Positions 1 through 9,249 of a stretch of DNA of 64,000 bases are shown here, piece after piece. The DNA comes from Desulforhopalus vacuolatus (GTDB lineage: Bacteria > Desulfobacterota > Desulfobulbia > Desulfobulbales > Desulfocapsaceae): contig NZ_JAFFPZ010000013.1 in assembly GCF_016918505.1 (NCBI RefSeq), positions 21,975 through 85,974 on the forward strand, given 5' to 3'. Every line of letters starts with the position of its first letter. Position 1 is the stretch's first letter. Under the pieces are notes generated by a model that was given only the letters and a program-made list of their open reading frames with translations, ran no database searches and was not told the DNA's origin. A program made the translations under genes and the position numbers.

Positions 1-1
1 G

Positions 2-1594
2 AAGCCGGTGATGTATCGCGCAACTCCGCAGTGGTTCATCTCCATGGAGAAAAATGATCTGCGCAAGAAGGCTCTTGAAGAGATTCGCCAGACATCCTGG
101 ACCCCTTCCTGGGGGGAAAACCGCATCTACAGTATGGTGGAAAACAGACCGGACTGGTGCCTCTCCCGGCAGCGGAGCTGGGGCGTGCCGCTCACGGTTA
201 TTACCTGCCGCAAATGCGGAGAGATTGTAAAGAATGACGAAGTGGTGCAGAAGGTGGATGCACTCTTTTTGCAAGAGGGTGCCGATGCCTGGTACTCCCA
301 CGAAGTAGGAGACTTCCTGCCTGAAGGCTACACCTGTTCCTGTGGTTCCAGCGAGTTTGAGAAAGAGAAAGATATCCTTGATGTCTGGTTTGATTCCGGC
401 ACCAGTTTTGCCGCTGTCCTTGAGCAGCGTGAGGAACTGCAGTTTCCAGCCGATCTCTACCTTGAGGGAAGTGATCAGCACCGGGGCTGGTTTCAGAGTT
501 CTCTGCTCTGCTCTGTGGCCAATCGGGGTTGTGCGCCATACAAAGGTGTTCTCACCCACGGCTACACTGTGGATGGTGAGGGCAAGAAGATGTCGAAATC
601 GGTGGGCAACGTCATCGGACCTGCCGAGGTTGTGGAAAAATATGGTGCGGAGGTTCTCCGTCTCTGGGTTGCGTCTGAGGATTACACCGGCGATGTGAAG
701 GTGAGCGATATCATCCTGAAGCAGATCTCCGATTCCTATCGTAAGATTCGCAACACCATCCGCTACTTCCTCAGTAATCTCAATGATTTCGATCCAACTG
801 CCAACCGTGTTGCTCCGGAGGACATGCCGGAGATTGATCGCTGGGCGCTGGCCAAATTTGAAGAGCTCCGCAGGATGGTGACGGAAGATTACGAAAAATT
901 CGAGTTCCATGGGATCTTCCAGCAGGTGAATTACTTCTGCGGTATCACCATGAGTTCTTTCTATCTCGATATTCTCAAGGATCGTCTTTACACTGAGGCA
1001 CCAGATTCGCAGATACGTCGCTCCGCCCAGACCGTGATGTATGATATCATCAGTGGCCTGTTGCGGCTCATCAGCCCGATTCTCGTCTTTACTTCTTCCG
1101 AAGCATGGGACAGCCTGCAGGGGCGTAACGATACATCGCCACTGGAAGAGTCGATTTTCTTCACTGAATTTCCTGGCGCGAACGGTATGGAGCTGGAACC
1201 CTTTATGATGGAACGATGGGACAAGCTGCTCAAGGTTCGTTCCGAGATCACCAGGGCGCTGGAGACAGCCCGGCGTGAGAAGGTAATCGGCCACTCTCTT
1301 GAGGCGGAGGTTATGCTCCGGGCGGAAGGGGATGTCGGGGAGTTCATCACACGCGAGTGGCAAACTCTCAAGAATATATCCATCATCTCCAAGATGAGCG
1401 TCTTTACTGCCGCTGCCGAGGGCGATGTGGTATATGAGAGTGAGGAATTCCCGGGTTTCACTGTTGCAGTTCATCCAGCCAGAGGGGAAAAATGTGAACG
1501 TTGCTGGATCCGCTCTGAAGAGGTCGGAGAGAATCCCGAGCATCCACAGCTCTGTGGCCGCTGTTCTTCTGTCCTCAAGGAGCTTGGACTGTAA
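2..1594 (+). CDS. ileS: Isoleucyl-tRNA synthetase, C-terminal part (5' end outside window)
   Basis: Class I aminoacyl-tRNA synthetase that charges tRNA-Ile in the cytoplasm. The open frame runs in from the left edge, so only about the last 530 residues are present. Visible landmarks are the catalytic-domain segment GSDQHRGWFQSSLL, the KMSKS loop (about residue 194 of the visible part), the helical anticodon-binding region, and a C-terminal zinc knuckle with paired cysteines (CERC and CGRC) that is characteristic of bacterial IleS. The stop codon is followed without a gap by the GTG of lspA. The ileS-lspA pairing is common in bacteria and supports both calls. Identification is close to certain; the true start lies upstream of this window. 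Confidence 0.97.
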   Translation, partial: KPVMYRATPQWFISMEKNDLRKKALEEIRQTSWTPSWGENRIYSMVENRPDWCLSRQRSWGVPLTVITCRKCGEIVKNDEVVQKVDALFLQEGADAWYSHEVGDFLPEGYTCSCGSSEFEKEKDILDVWFDSGTSFAAVLEQREELQFPADLYLEGSDQHRGWFQSSLLCSVANRGCAPYKGVLTHGYTVDGEGKKMSKSVGNVIGPAEVVEKYGAEVLRLWVASEDYTGDVKVSDIILKQISDSYRKIRNTIRYFLSNLNDFDPTANRVAPEDMPEIDRWALAKFEELRRMVTEDYEKFEFHGIFQQVNYFCGITMSSFYLDILKDRLYTEAPDSQIRRSAQTVMYDIISGLLRLISPILVFTSSEAWDSLQGRNDTSPLEESIFFTEFPGANGMELEPFMMERWDKLLKVRSEITRALETARREKVIGHSLEAEVMLRAEGDVGEFITREWQTLKNISIISKMSVFTAAAEGDVVYESEEFPGFTVAVHPARGEKCERCWIRSEEVGENPEHPQLCGRCSSVLKELGL

Positions 1595-2077
1595 GTGTGG
1601 TATTATCTTTCAGTAATTCTTGCTCTTGTACTGGATCAGCTTTCCAAAGCCTGGATACTTGAGCATTTCGAAAAATTTGATATGCGGGAGATTATTCCCG
1701 GTTTCTTCAATTTCTTTTATGTTACCAACACCGGTGCGGCCTTCTCCTTTCTTGCGGATGTTGATGCTTCCTGGCCGCACTGGTTTTTTCTTTCCATCAG
1801 CCTGGTTGCAGTGGTTGTAATTACTTTCTACAACCGCTTTTTGCGACACCATGGCGGAGGGATGTTGACATCCATTGCCCTTGGTTTTATTGCTGGCGGG
1901 GCTCTCGGGAATGTTATTGATCGGCTGCGTTATGGAGCAGTGACCGATTTTCTCGATTTTTACTACGGCAGCTATCACTGGCCGGCATTTAACCTTGCAG
2001 ATTCTTTTATCTGCGTGGGGGCAGTGTTGCTTATCGTATTATCTTTTTTCAATTCAGGTCCCAGAGAGGACAACTAA
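1595..2077 (+). CDS. lspA: Prolipoprotein signal peptidase II
   Basis: Inner-membrane aspartic protease that removes the signal peptide of diacylglyceryl-modified prolipoproteins. The 160-residue protein has the usual length and four hydrophobic segments. The two catalytic aspartates are those in VTDFLDF (D118) and FNLADS (D136); the GNVIDR motif precedes them. The start is a GTG placed directly after the ileS stop, and no better start exists before the first membrane segment. It is translationally linked to ileS and lies 10 bp ahead of fabD, so the three probably form one transcript. Confidence 0.96.
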   Translation: MWYYLSVILALVLDQLSKAWILEHFEKFDMREIIPGFFNFFYVTNTGAAFSFLADVDASWPHWFFLSISLVAVVVITFYNRFLRHHGGGMLTSIALGFIAGGALGNVIDRLRYGAVTDFLDFYYGSYHWPAFNLADSFICVGAVLLIVLSFFNSGPREDN

Positions 2078-2087
2078 AGGACAACAG

Positions 2088-3035
2088 ATGAAAATTGCTA
2101 TTCTTTTTCCGGGCCAGGGTTCGCAGTCAATTGGTATGGCCAGAGAATTTCGGGACAAGAGCGCAGCCTGTGCTTCCATCATGGATAACGCTGAGAAGGT
2201 GCTTGGTAAACCGCTGGCCAGACTGAGTGACGAGGGGCCGATGGAGGCTCTGATTCCGGCGGATATCGTACAGCCGGCGATCACTGTTGCCAACCTTGTC
2301 TGCTGGCAGGCCTTTCGTGAGGCTGTCGGAGGCAAAATGGCAATCAACTCCTTTGCCGGACACAGCCTTGGAGAATACTCCGCACTTTTTGCCGCCGGAG
2401 TTATCTCCGCCGATGACGCTTTGCGTCTCGTAACAAAACGCGGTGAGCTGATGGGCCGTGAAGGTGCTGCCCATCCAGGTGGGATGCGGGCCGTGCTTGG
2501 TCTTACTATTGACAAAGTGGAAGAGATATTGCGTGAGTATAAAGGTGACGGTGTGGTAGTTGCCGCCAACCACAATACTCCGCAGCAGACGGTTATATCC
2601 GGCTCCATGGAAGGACTGAATGGTGTTGAGCCAGGCCTTGTGGAGGCCGGTGCGAAGATTATTCCACTGAAAGTTTCCGTCGCCAACCACAGTCCTCTTG
2701 TTGCCGGGTCTATTCCTGATTTCACTGCCTTTCTGGATGATATCAGGTTCAATATTCCGCTGGTTCCAATTTATTTCAACGTTTCTGCACAGAAAGAGTA
2801 TGCCCCTGTACGGATGAAAGAAATGATGTCCCGTCAAATCGCTTCCAAGGTTCGCTGGTGTGAAATTATCACCCGCATGATTGCCGAGGGCACCGATACT
2901 TTTATCGAAATTGGACCGAAAACAGTTCTTAAAGGGATGATGAAAAAGATTGTACCGCGCGGGGTGAAGGTGACCGCTCTGCAGTTTGACACTCCGGAAG
3001 GACTGGAGAAGGTGGTGGAGAAACTGGAAATCTGA
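2088..3035 (+). CDS. fabD: Malonyl-CoA:ACP transacylase
   Basis: Transfers malonyl from CoA to acyl carrier protein and so supplies type II fatty acid synthesis. The 315-residue protein has the N-terminal GQGSQ oxyanion motif and the nucleophile elbow GHSLGEYSAL with Ser93. The frame is open upstream into lspA, but the ATG at 2088 has an AAAGGA ribosome site just ahead and gives the standard MKIAILFPGQGSQ N-terminus. No other fab gene follows, so it stands apart from the usual fab cluster. The gene ends about 60 bp before a block of intergenic repeats; an imperfect hairpin without a T-run lies at about 3067-3090. Confidence 0.96.
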   Translation: MKIAILFPGQGSQSIGMAREFRDKSAACASIMDNAEKVLGKPLARLSDEGPMEALIPADIVQPAITVANLVCWQAFREAVGGKMAINSFAGHSLGEYSALFAAGVISADDALRLVTKRGELMGREGAAHPGGMRAVLGLTIDKVEEILREYKGDGVVVAANHNTPQQTVISGSMEGLNGVEPGLVEAGAKIIPLKVSVANHSPLVAGSIPDFTAFLDDIRFNIPLVPIYFNVSAQKEYAPVRMKEMMSRQIASKVRWCEIITRMIAEGTDTFIEIGPKTVLKGMMKKIVPRGVKVTALQFDTPEGLEKVVEKLEI

Positions 3036-3093
3036 GTTTTCCCTTTCATCGGTTTCCTGCCCCGCCTCCCTTCCTCTTTGGAAGGGGAGTGAG

Positions 3094-3360
3094 ACCATTC
3101 CTATTAAGTTGTGACCTTACTCAATGCCATTTTCACTTTCTATTGGCGAATTCAAAGGCAGGGGGGATGGGAGACAGGAGAAAGGAGACGGGAGACAGGG
3201 AAAAGCAAAAGACGGAACAGCGAAAAACTTTTTGCCAAAGGAAAGCTCTAAACATGCGAATAAAGGCAAAAAACTTTAAAAAAGATTTTAAAATTAAACA
3301 GAGAATTGCTGTTGTTCTATCTTTACTCGTTCTCTGGTTAATACAAAATGTAAATGGTAT
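3094..3360. repeat. Mosaic intergenic repeat, family 2 (ACCATT...AATGGTAT ends)
   Basis: About 265 bp between fabD and bioB without a credible gene. The left end begins ACCATTCCTATTAAGTTG and the right end finishes ATGTAAATGGTAT, so both outer ends carry an inverted ACCATT. Inside are a purine-rich tract built of GGAGACAGG-like units, a module near GCGAAAAACTTTTTGCC, and a module near AAACAGAGAATTGCTG. The same modules recur, in other combinations and on either strand, at eight more loci in the window (18.1, 26.6, 30.7, 32.8, 43.7, 45.1, 53.4 and 63.1 kb). Confidence 0.85.
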
Positions 3361-3376
3361 GAAATCTTTTACAGAA

Positions 3377-3539
3377 GGGTATCTTGAAACAGCTTGTATT
3401 TCGTTCATATTCGAGGCACAGGAGAAAATTTATTAGAGCAATGTTCGATCTCTCGACGTCTCGTTCCTCGCTTTGTCGGAGGATAAATTTTTGACTGTAA
3501 CGAAGAAGATGGGCGAAAAACTGGTTATTCAAGGTACCC
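3377..3539. mobile_element. MITE, family 1 (163-bp copy, 4-bp duplication AGAA)
   Basis: Begins GGGTATCTTGAAACAGC and ends GTTATTCAAGGTACCC, an imperfect terminal inverted repeat. It is flanked on both sides by AGAA (3373-3376 and 3540-3543). It shares long stretches, such as CTGTAACGAAGAAGATGGGC and TTCGTTCATATTCGAGGCAC, with the copies at 9250-9390 and 55262-55402. The middle differs and is longer than in those 141-bp copies. It has no coding capacity of its own. It sits 23 bp upstream of the bioB start and supplies a spurious in-frame extension to that gene. Confidence 0.88.
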
Positions 3540-3562
3540 AGAACAGAAAACAGGAAGAAGCC

Positions 3563-4537
3563 ATGTATAATCAGATTCGTACAATGATAGAGAAGGGCGG
3601 TCGTCTGGAGTTTGACGAGGCCCTTGAACTTGCCCGCTCCGCCCAGGGAAATGCCGATAATTTGACGTCCCTTCTTGGCGTTGCCGATATGGTGCGCCGC
3701 CATTTCCATGGCAACCATTTCGATCTTTGCTCCATCATCAACGCCCGCAGTGGCAAATGCAGCGAAAACTGCCGATTTTGTGCTCAATCCTCCCACTACG
3801 ACGTGGAAGTGGAAAGTTACAGGTGCGTCACAGAGGAAGAAACGCTGGCTCTCGCCCGGGAAAACGAGGCACACCATGTGGGCCGATTTTCCCTCGTCAC
3901 GGCGGGGCACCATGTGAGTGCCGAGGATCTCCGTACTCTTTTTGCACCGCTGTGCCATACCCTGATGGAAAAGACATCTCTCGCGCTCTGCGCCTCTATG
4001 GGCTTTCTCACTCCTGAACGGGCACACCTGCTTAAAGAGATGGGTATCAGTCGCTATCACTGCAACCTTGAGACCTGTCGCGACTACTTCCCCAAAGTTT
4101 GCACGACCCACACCTGGGAAGAAAAAGTAGAGACACTGGGGATCGCGAAGGAGGCGGGGTTGTCTCTTTGCTCTGGAGGGATCATCGGTCTTGGTGAGAG
4201 TCTGGCCCAGCGGCTGGAGATGGCCTTTGAGCTGAGAGAGATCGGGGTGGACTCTGTGCCGATCAATATTCTCATGCCGATCAAGGGAACCCCTTTCGAA
4301 ATGATGGAACCCATATCCCGGGAAGATGCGTTGATTGCCATCGCCATGTTTCGACTCATTCTGCCGCAGGCGGTGATTCGTATTGCTGGCGGGCGGAACC
4401 ACCTCGGCGACGAACAGGAAAAACTCTTTCTGGGCGGAGCAGGAGGGGCTATTGTCGGCAATTATCTGACCACTGCAGGTAATGGACTGGTCGGGGATGT
4501 GGCGATGTTTAAACGGCTCGGGTTCGTCTTTAACTGA
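3563..4537 (+). CDS. bioB: Biotin synthase
   Basis: Radical SAM enzyme that inserts sulfur into dethiobiotin, the last step of biotin synthesis. The 324-residue protein carries the radical-SAM cysteine triad CxxxCxxC at residues 66, 70 and 73 (KCSENCRFC) and the conserved YHCNLET and AGGRN motifs. The frame is open up to a TTG at 3473, but that extra 30-residue segment is encoded largely by the inserted family-1 element. The ATG at 3563, with AGGAAG in front, gives a normal family length. It is the first gene of a six-gene biotin operon. The stop codon TGA forms part of the 4-bp duplication of a tiny family-1 element at 4539-4557. Confidence 0.96.
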   Translation: MYNQIRTMIEKGGRLEFDEALELARSAQGNADNLTSLLGVADMVRRHFHGNHFDLCSIINARSGKCSENCRFCAQSSHYDVEVESYRCVTEEETLALARENEAHHVGRFSLVTAGHHVSAEDLRTLFAPLCHTLMEKTSLALCASMGFLTPERAHLLKEMGISRYHCNLETCRDYFPKVCTTHTWEEKVETLGIAKEAGLSLCSGGIIGLGESLAQRLEMAFELREIGVDSVPINILMPIKGTPFEMMEPISREDALIAIAMFRLILPQAVIRIAGGRNHLGDEQEKLFLGGAGGAIVGNYLTTAGNGLVGDVAMFKRLGFVFN

Positions 4538-4538
4538 A

Positions 4539-4557
4539 GGGACCTTGAAAGGAACCC
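4539..4557. mobile_element. 19-bp remnant of a family-1 MITE (duplication TGAA)
   Basis: The 19 bases run from GGGACCTTGA to GGAACCC and resemble the two outer ends of the family-1 element joined with nothing between. TGAA precedes (4535-4538) and follows (4558-4561), as expected for the 4-bp duplication seen at the long copies. The left copy of TGAA contains the bioB stop codon. Because the sequence is short the call rests mainly on the matching flanks. Confidence 0.6.
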
Positions 4558-4633
4558 TGAATTCCAACGTTCTCTACAGCGGCTTTGCCAATCGACGCCC
4601 CTCACCTCTGAAATTCTGCCGGAATATCTCTCT

Positions 4634-5935
4634 ATGAAACTTCCTGAACACTCTCTTGACTTCGATCGCGAACATATATGGCATCCCTACACCTCGCTGA
4701 CCAATCCGCTGCCCGTCTTCCTTGTGACGGGGGCAGAGGGCTGCCGCATCACCCTTGAAGACGGTCGCAGCCTTATTGACGGCATGGCCTCGTGGTGGGC
4801 GGTTATCCATGGTTACAATCATCCGGAACTCAACAGGGCGCTTAAGGAGCAGATTGACTCCTTCTCCCATGTCATGTTTGGCGGTCTTACCAATAAACCG
4901 GCGATTGAGTTGTGCAGTCGCCTTGTTGATATGACTCCGGCGGGGCTGGAGAAGGTTTTTCTCGCAGATTCCGGTTCAGTGGCAGTTGAAGTGGCGATGA
5001 AGATGGCCATTCAATACTGGTTTGCACGGGGGCAGCGGGGGAAAAATCGCTTTCTCACCATTCGCAACGGCTATCACGGTGATACCTTTCACGCCATGTC
5101 GGTCTGCGATCCCGAAACCGGCATGCACTCGATCTATAAAGGTATCCTGCCGGAATATTTTTTTGCCGATGCTCCGCAGATTCCCTTTTCCGGGGAGTGG
5201 GATGAACTCGATATTGCTCCAATGCAAAAGTTGCTTGAACAGCACGCGGAGAGCCTCTGCGCTGTGATTCTTGAACCGGTGGTGCAGGGGGCAGGGGGAA
5301 TGCGCTTTTATCATCCCTTGTATCTGCGTCGTCTGCGCAGTCTCTGCGATCACTATGGCGTGCTGCTGATTGCCGATGAAATTGCTACCGGCTTTGGTCG
5401 CAGCGGCCGACTTTTTGCCTGTGAACATGCAGAAATTACCCCCGATATAATGTGTGTCGGCAAGGCGATAACTGGCGGCTGCATGTCGTTGGCTGCGGTG
5501 CTGACCACGGAGGAGGTTGGACATGGAGTTTCCCTTGAAGGGCCGGGAAATCCCGGGGTCTTCATGCACGGGCCGACCTTCATGGGGAATCCTCTCGCCT
5601 GCGCGGTTGCCTGCCGATCCATTGATCTGCTGCAGGAAACGAACTGGCAGGCCAATGTCAGCCGTGTTGAACGCGGGCTGCGTGCCGGGCTCACGCCCTG
5701 TGCCGAAATGGTCGGGGTGAAGGAGGTGCGCGTACTGGGGGCCATCGGTGTGGTGGAGATGGAAAAACCGGTAGATATGGCTCGCTGCCAGCAGCTCTTT
5801 GTCGATCGCGGGGTGTGGGTGCGTCCCTTTGGTCGACTGGTGTATGTCATGCCACCTTTTGTGATGACTGATTCTGAGCTTGAGATCCTTACCGGGGCCA
5901 TCTGTGAGGTGGTAGAGCTGGAGGGCAAAATATGA
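4634..5935 (+). CDS. bioA: Adenosylmethionine-8-amino-7-oxononanoate aminotransferase
   Basis: PLP-dependent class III aminotransferase that converts KAPA to DAPA using S-adenosylmethionine as amino donor. The 433-residue protein shows the N-terminal IWHPYTS signature, the substrate-pocket segment [12 protein letters not shown], the glycine-rich phosphate-binding region, [12 protein letters not shown] and the PLP lysine in CVGKAITGG. Length is typical. A gap of about 97 bp separates it from bioB, and a tiny transposon remnant lies in that gap. Its stop overlaps the start of bioF by four bases (ATGA), which indicates translational coupling. Confidence 0.96.
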   Translation: MKLPEHSLDFDREHIWHPYTSLTNPLPVFLVTGAEGCRITLEDGRSLIDGMASWWAVIHGYNHPELNRALKEQIDSFSHVMFGGLTNKPAIELCSRLVDMTPAGLEKVFLADSGSVAVEVAMKMAIQYWFARGQRGKNRFLTIRNGYHGDTFHAMSVCDPETGMHSIYKGILPEYFFADAPQIPFSGEWDELDIAPMQKLLEQHAESLCAVILEPVVQGAGGMRFYHPLYLRRLRSLCDHYGVLLIADEIATGFGRSGRLFACEHAEITPDIMCVGKAITGGCMSLAAVLTTEEVGHGVSLEGPGNPGVFMHGPTFMGNPLACAVACRSIDLLQETNWQANVSRVERGLRAGLTPCAEMVGVKEVRVLGAIGVVEMEKPVDMARCQQLFVDRGVWVRPFGRLVYVMPPFVMTDSELEILTGAICEVVELEGKI

Positions 5936-7104
5936 AAGAGCGCAGTGATGTGCTGCGTGAACTGGCGGAGCTCGGTCGACTTCGGGATTTTCGTCCCCTT
6001 GGCGCTCGTGCCGGGGCCCGGGTAATGCTGGACGGGCAGAGTCTTCTGAACCTCTCCTCCAACGACTATCTCAGTATCGGCGGGGATGAGGAGATGCTGG
6101 CCTGTTTTTACGCGGAGATGACTGAGAGCAACCGCATGGAGAGTTTTTCTCCCGGGAGCACCTCCAGCCGGCTGCTCTCAGGGGATAACGTTGTGGCCCA
6201 CCGCCTTGAAGCGCGTCTCGCGGAGTGTTACGGCGCTGAGGCTGCACTGCTCTTCAACTCTGGTTACCACATAAATATAGGTATCCTGCCAGCGCTTTTT
6301 GGCAAACGGGATCTTATCCTTTCAGACAAACTGAATCACGCCTCCATCGTTGACGGCACGCGTCTCTCTCAGGCGACGCTGAAACGCTACCGCCATCTTG
6401 ATTACGCGCAGTTACGCTCCCTGCTTGAGAAACACAGAGGAGAGGCGGAGCGGGCAGTGATTGTCAGCGAATCGGTGTTCAGCATGGACGGCGACGTGGC
6501 CGACATCGCCGAGCTGGTACGGTTGAAAAAAGAGTTTGATTGTGAACTCTATCTTGATGAAGCCCACGCCTTTGGTCTTTTTGGAAAAAACGGGCTTGGC
6601 AAAGCTGTCGAATGTGGACTGGCAGGCGAGATTGATTTCCTTATCGGTGTCTTTGGCAAAGCTCTTGCCTCCATGGGCAGTTTTGTAGTCTGCAGCTGCC
6701 AGTTGCGTGACCTGCTGGTGAACAGTGCCCGTTCGCTCATCTTTACCACCGCACTGCCACCAGTGATTATTCGCTGGAATCTCTTTGCCTTTGAACAGAT
6801 GGTGCAGATGGATGGGCCGCGTGCACATTTACAGTCGCTGGCAGCAGCGCTGCGCGATGATTTACGTAAACAGGGGCTGCACACTGACGGTGAGACCAGC
6901 ATTGTGCCGGTGATTATTGGTGAGGATGCCGAAACGGTACGCCTTGCAGAGCGGATGCGGGAGGCGGGTTTCCTTATTTTCCCCGTTCGTCCGCCGACGG
7001 TGCCTGTGGGAACCAGCCGCTTTCGACTCTCGCTTACTGCAGGGATGCGGTGGAGTGACCTGCAGGCACTGCCCGGTCTTATTGCGGAGGAGGTTCGGCG
7101 ATGA
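5932..7104 (+). CDS. bioF: 8-amino-7-oxononanoate synthase
   Basis: PLP-dependent alpha-oxoamine synthase that condenses pimeloyl-ACP (or -CoA) with alanine to give KAPA. The 390-residue protein carries the motifs NLSSNDYL near the N-terminus, [23 protein letters not shown] and the PLP-lysine motif [11 protein letters not shown]. The start overlaps the bioA stop (ATGA), and its own stop overlaps the bioG start (ATGA). This packing places it firmly in the biotin operon. Confidence 0.96.
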   Translation: MKERSDVLRELAELGRLRDFRPLGARAGARVMLDGQSLLNLSSNDYLSIGGDEEMLACFYAEMTESNRMESFSPGSTSSRLLSGDNVVAHRLEARLAECYGAEAALLFNSGYHINIGILPALFGKRDLILSDKLNHASIVDGTRLSQATLKRYRHLDYAQLRSLLEKHRGEAERAVIVSESVFSMDGDVADIAELVRLKKEFDCELYLDEAHAFGLFGKNGLGKAVECGLAGEIDFLIGVFGKALASMGSFVVCSCQLRDLLVNSARSLIFTTALPPVIIRWNLFAFEQMVQMDGPRAHLQSLAAALRDDLRKQGLHTDGETSIVPVIIGEDAETVRLAERMREAGFLIFPVRPPTVPVGTSRFRLSLTAGMRWSDLQALPGLIAEEVRR

Positions 7105-7751
7105 AGGCGCTGTGGAGACGAAACGGTCATCAGAACCTGCTTGTCTTCTGTAACGGCTGGGGAATGGATGCCGGAGTGGTTGAGCATCTCACCTTTGCCG
7201 GTGATCTGTTGATTCTCTCTGATTTCACTGACTTTATATTGCCTCCAGACGTTGAAGCGGCCATTAAAGGGTACGCCCGGCGCAACCTTATCAGCTGGTC
7301 GATGGGGGTATGGATGGCAGCGCGACTCATGTATAATATCGACTATGAACGAAAAATTGCCGTCAACGGTACACTCAAACCCGTTGATGATGATTTTGGT
7401 ATCCCGGAAGTGCTCTTTCGTGGTACTCTGCAGCACTTTGATGAGAAAAGTCGCCTTGGTTTTTACCGTAGAATGTGCGGAAGGCAGGACATATTGAAAA
7501 ATTTTCTCCTGCAGCCACCCGCACGGAAGCTGGAGGATCAGCGTCAAGAACTTGAGTTTTACTGGGCACACCGCCGGGATGAGGCGGAGAATTTCTATGA
7601 TCTGGCAGTTGTTGCCCGAAAAGATCGCATCATGCCTACGGTCAATCAGCTTCGTTTCTGGCAGGGGACACCTGTACATGAAATGGAGGGAGGCCACTAT
7701 CCTTTCTTCAGCTTTTCCCGTTGGGAAGAGTTGCTCAACCTACAGAGATGA
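7101..7751 (+). CDS. bioG: Pimeloyl-ACP methyl ester esterase, BioG type
   Basis: DUF452-family alpha/beta hydrolase that removes the methyl group from pimeloyl-ACP methyl ester and so ends the BioC-primed cycle of chain elongation. BioG is one of several unrelated-in-detail esterases (BioH, BioG, BioK, BioJ and others) that fill this role. The 216-residue protein has the characteristic FCNGWGMD segment at about residue 17, the nucleophile elbow SWSMGVW (serine about residue 65) and a C-terminal GGHYPFF segment holding the catalytic histidine. It overlaps bioF by four bases and is three bases from bioC. No bioH is visible in the window. Confidence 0.92.
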   Translation: MKALWRRNGHQNLLVFCNGWGMDAGVVEHLTFAGDLLILSDFTDFILPPDVEAAIKGYARRNLISWSMGVWMAARLMYNIDYERKIAVNGTLKPVDDDFGIPEVLFRGTLQHFDEKSRLGFYRRMCGRQDILKNFLLQPPARKLEDQRQELEFYWAHRRDEAENFYDLAVVARKDRIMPTVNQLRFWQGTPVHEMEGGHYPFFSFSRWEELLNLQR

Positions 7752-7754
7752 CGT

Positions 7755-8591
7755 ATGTCGCGAAAGCCGTCTCAAACTGCTCCGGTTCCCGATAAGGCTC
7801 TTATTGCCAGTTCCTTTGCCGCGAGTCTCAGCACCTACGAAAAGCATGCCGGGGTACAGCTTGCTCTTGCGCAGAAACTGCTTGAAATGGTCTGTGAATA
7901 TACTGACGATGTCTCGTGGGGCCGGGTGCTTGAGGTCGGCTGTGGTACCGGCTGGCTGGCGGAACGTCTTGTGGCGAGCCGCATGCCGGAACATCTTTAT
8001 CTTAATGATATTGCGTCAGAACTTTGTACTTATGCAGTCCAGAGACTGCATGCTGCACCCTGCCTCGTTGAATCTCTTGCCGGCGATATTGAGACGCTGG
8101 AGTTGCCTGAGAAGCTTCAACTGGTACTCTCCTCCTCAACCCTGCAGTGGATTGAGGACTTGCCAACCCTGTTTGAACATGTTTATCAGTCACTGCTTCC
8201 TGGTGGAATTATGGCTTTCTCTATCTTTGCGCCGGGAACCATGGGGGAAATTACCGCACTCTCCGGGCGTGGTCTGCACTATTTTCACCGTCCGCAGCTC
8301 TCGGCCATGCTGAAAGATTTTACCATTCTGGCTGAAGAAACTGTCCGGCAGCGCAGTTATTTCCCTTCCCTGCTGGCATTGTTTCGTCACATTCGCAATA
8401 CCGGCGTGGGCGGGCTGAGCCGTGTACACTGGACACGTGCTTCACTCTCCCGTTTTGAGAAACAGTACCGTGACCAGTTTGGCACTGCCGAAGGACTGCC
8501 TGTTACATGGCGGGCCCATTTTTTTGTGGTTGAGAAAAGTAAAGGGTACCTTGATGAAAAAAGTATATGTTGTATCGGGCATAGACACTGA
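7755..8591 (+). CDS. bioC: Malonyl-ACP O-methyltransferase
   Basis: SAM-dependent methyltransferase that caps the malonyl group so that the fatty acid enzymes can extend it to pimeloyl-ACP methyl ester. The 278-residue protein has motif I as VLEVGCGTGWLAE and the acidic motif LYLNDIA, followed by the substrate-facing segment SSSTLQWIEDL typical of BioC. The last 12 codons overlap the beginning of bioD in another frame, so the C-terminus (ending SICCIGHRH) is probably a read-through tail. Pairing with bioG completes a BioC-BioG pimelate route. Confidence 0.95.
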   Translation: MSRKPSQTAPVPDKALIASSFAASLSTYEKHAGVQLALAQKLLEMVCEYTDDVSWGRVLEVGCGTGWLAERLVASRMPEHLYLNDIASELCTYAVQRLHAAPCLVESLAGDIETLELPEKLQLVLSSSTLQWIEDLPTLFEHVYQSLLPGGIMAFSIFAPGTMGEITALSGRGLHYFHRPQLSAMLKDFTILAEETVRQRSYFPSLLALFRHIRNTGVGGLSRVHWTRASLSRFEKQYRDQFGTAEGLPVTWRAHFFVVEKSKGYLDEKSICCIGHRH

Positions 8592-9234
8592 CATAGGCAA
8601 GACCGTTGCCACTGGAATTGTTGCCACAGCGCTGCAGCAGGCCAAATGCTCCGTGATAACGCAAAAGTTTGTACAGACCGGCTGCACTGGTATCAGCGAA
8701 GATATTCTTGTCCATCGCCAGTTGATGGGGATAGAGCCGACGGAGAATGATCGTTCCGGACTCACCTGTCCCGGCGTCTTCCCCGACCCCTGCTCACCGC
8801 ATCTTGCTGCTTCTCTGGTGGGGAAGGAAATTGATCTGAAGAAAATTGAGGAAGCATCCCGGAAATTGCTGGAGCAGTACGATATCCTGCTGCTCGAAGG
8901 TGCCGGGGGCCTTTCTGTTCCGCTGCGGCGCGATTTTCTCTTCATCGACTGGCTGATGGAGAAGAGATATCCGCTGCTGCTGGTTACCAGCCCGCGTCTT
9001 GGTTCCATTAATCACACCCTTGGCGCCCTGGAATTGTGTAAATGGCGGGAGATTAATATTGCGGCGGTCCTTTACAATGTGCACGGCTGCAATGTGGCTC
9101 CGGCAATTGTAGAAGACAGCCGCACGATGATAGAGCGCTATTTGTGGCGCTTCGGCTTTGCTGCTCCGGTTCTTACTCTGCAGAGTGTCGGTAAGAAACA
9201 GCCCGATTTCAGGTTTCTGGGTAACGGCTGCTGA
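8554..9234 (+). CDS. bioD: Dethiobiotin synthetase
   Basis: ATP-dependent carboxylase that closes the ureido ring of DAPA to give dethiobiotin. The 226-residue protein starts MKKVYVVSGIDTDIGKT, with the P-loop variant GIDTDIGKT and the later motif LEGAGGLSVPL. The frame is open upstream inside bioC; the ATG at 8554 gives the standard N-terminus, so bioC and bioD overlap by 38 bases. It is the last gene of the biotin operon and a 141-bp family-1 element is inserted 15 bp after its stop. Confidence 0.95.
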   Translation: MKKVYVVSGIDTDIGKTVATGIVATALQQAKCSVITQKFVQTGCTGISEDILVHRQLMGIEPTENDRSGLTCPGVFPDPCSPHLAASLVGKEIDLKKIEEASRKLLEQYDILLLEGAGGLSVPLRRDFLFIDWLMEKRYPLLLVTSPRLGSINHTLGALELCKWREINIAAVLYNVHGCNVAPAIVEDSRTMIERYLWRFGFAAPVLTLQSVGKKQPDFRFLGNGC

Positions 9235-9249
9235 GCAGGATGTTATAAA

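Noticed and set aside
3473..3562. In-frame N-terminal extension of bioB from a TTG
   Set aside because: The added residues are encoded mainly by the inserted MITE and the TTG has no convincing ribosome site; the ATG at 3563 gives the normal BioB length.
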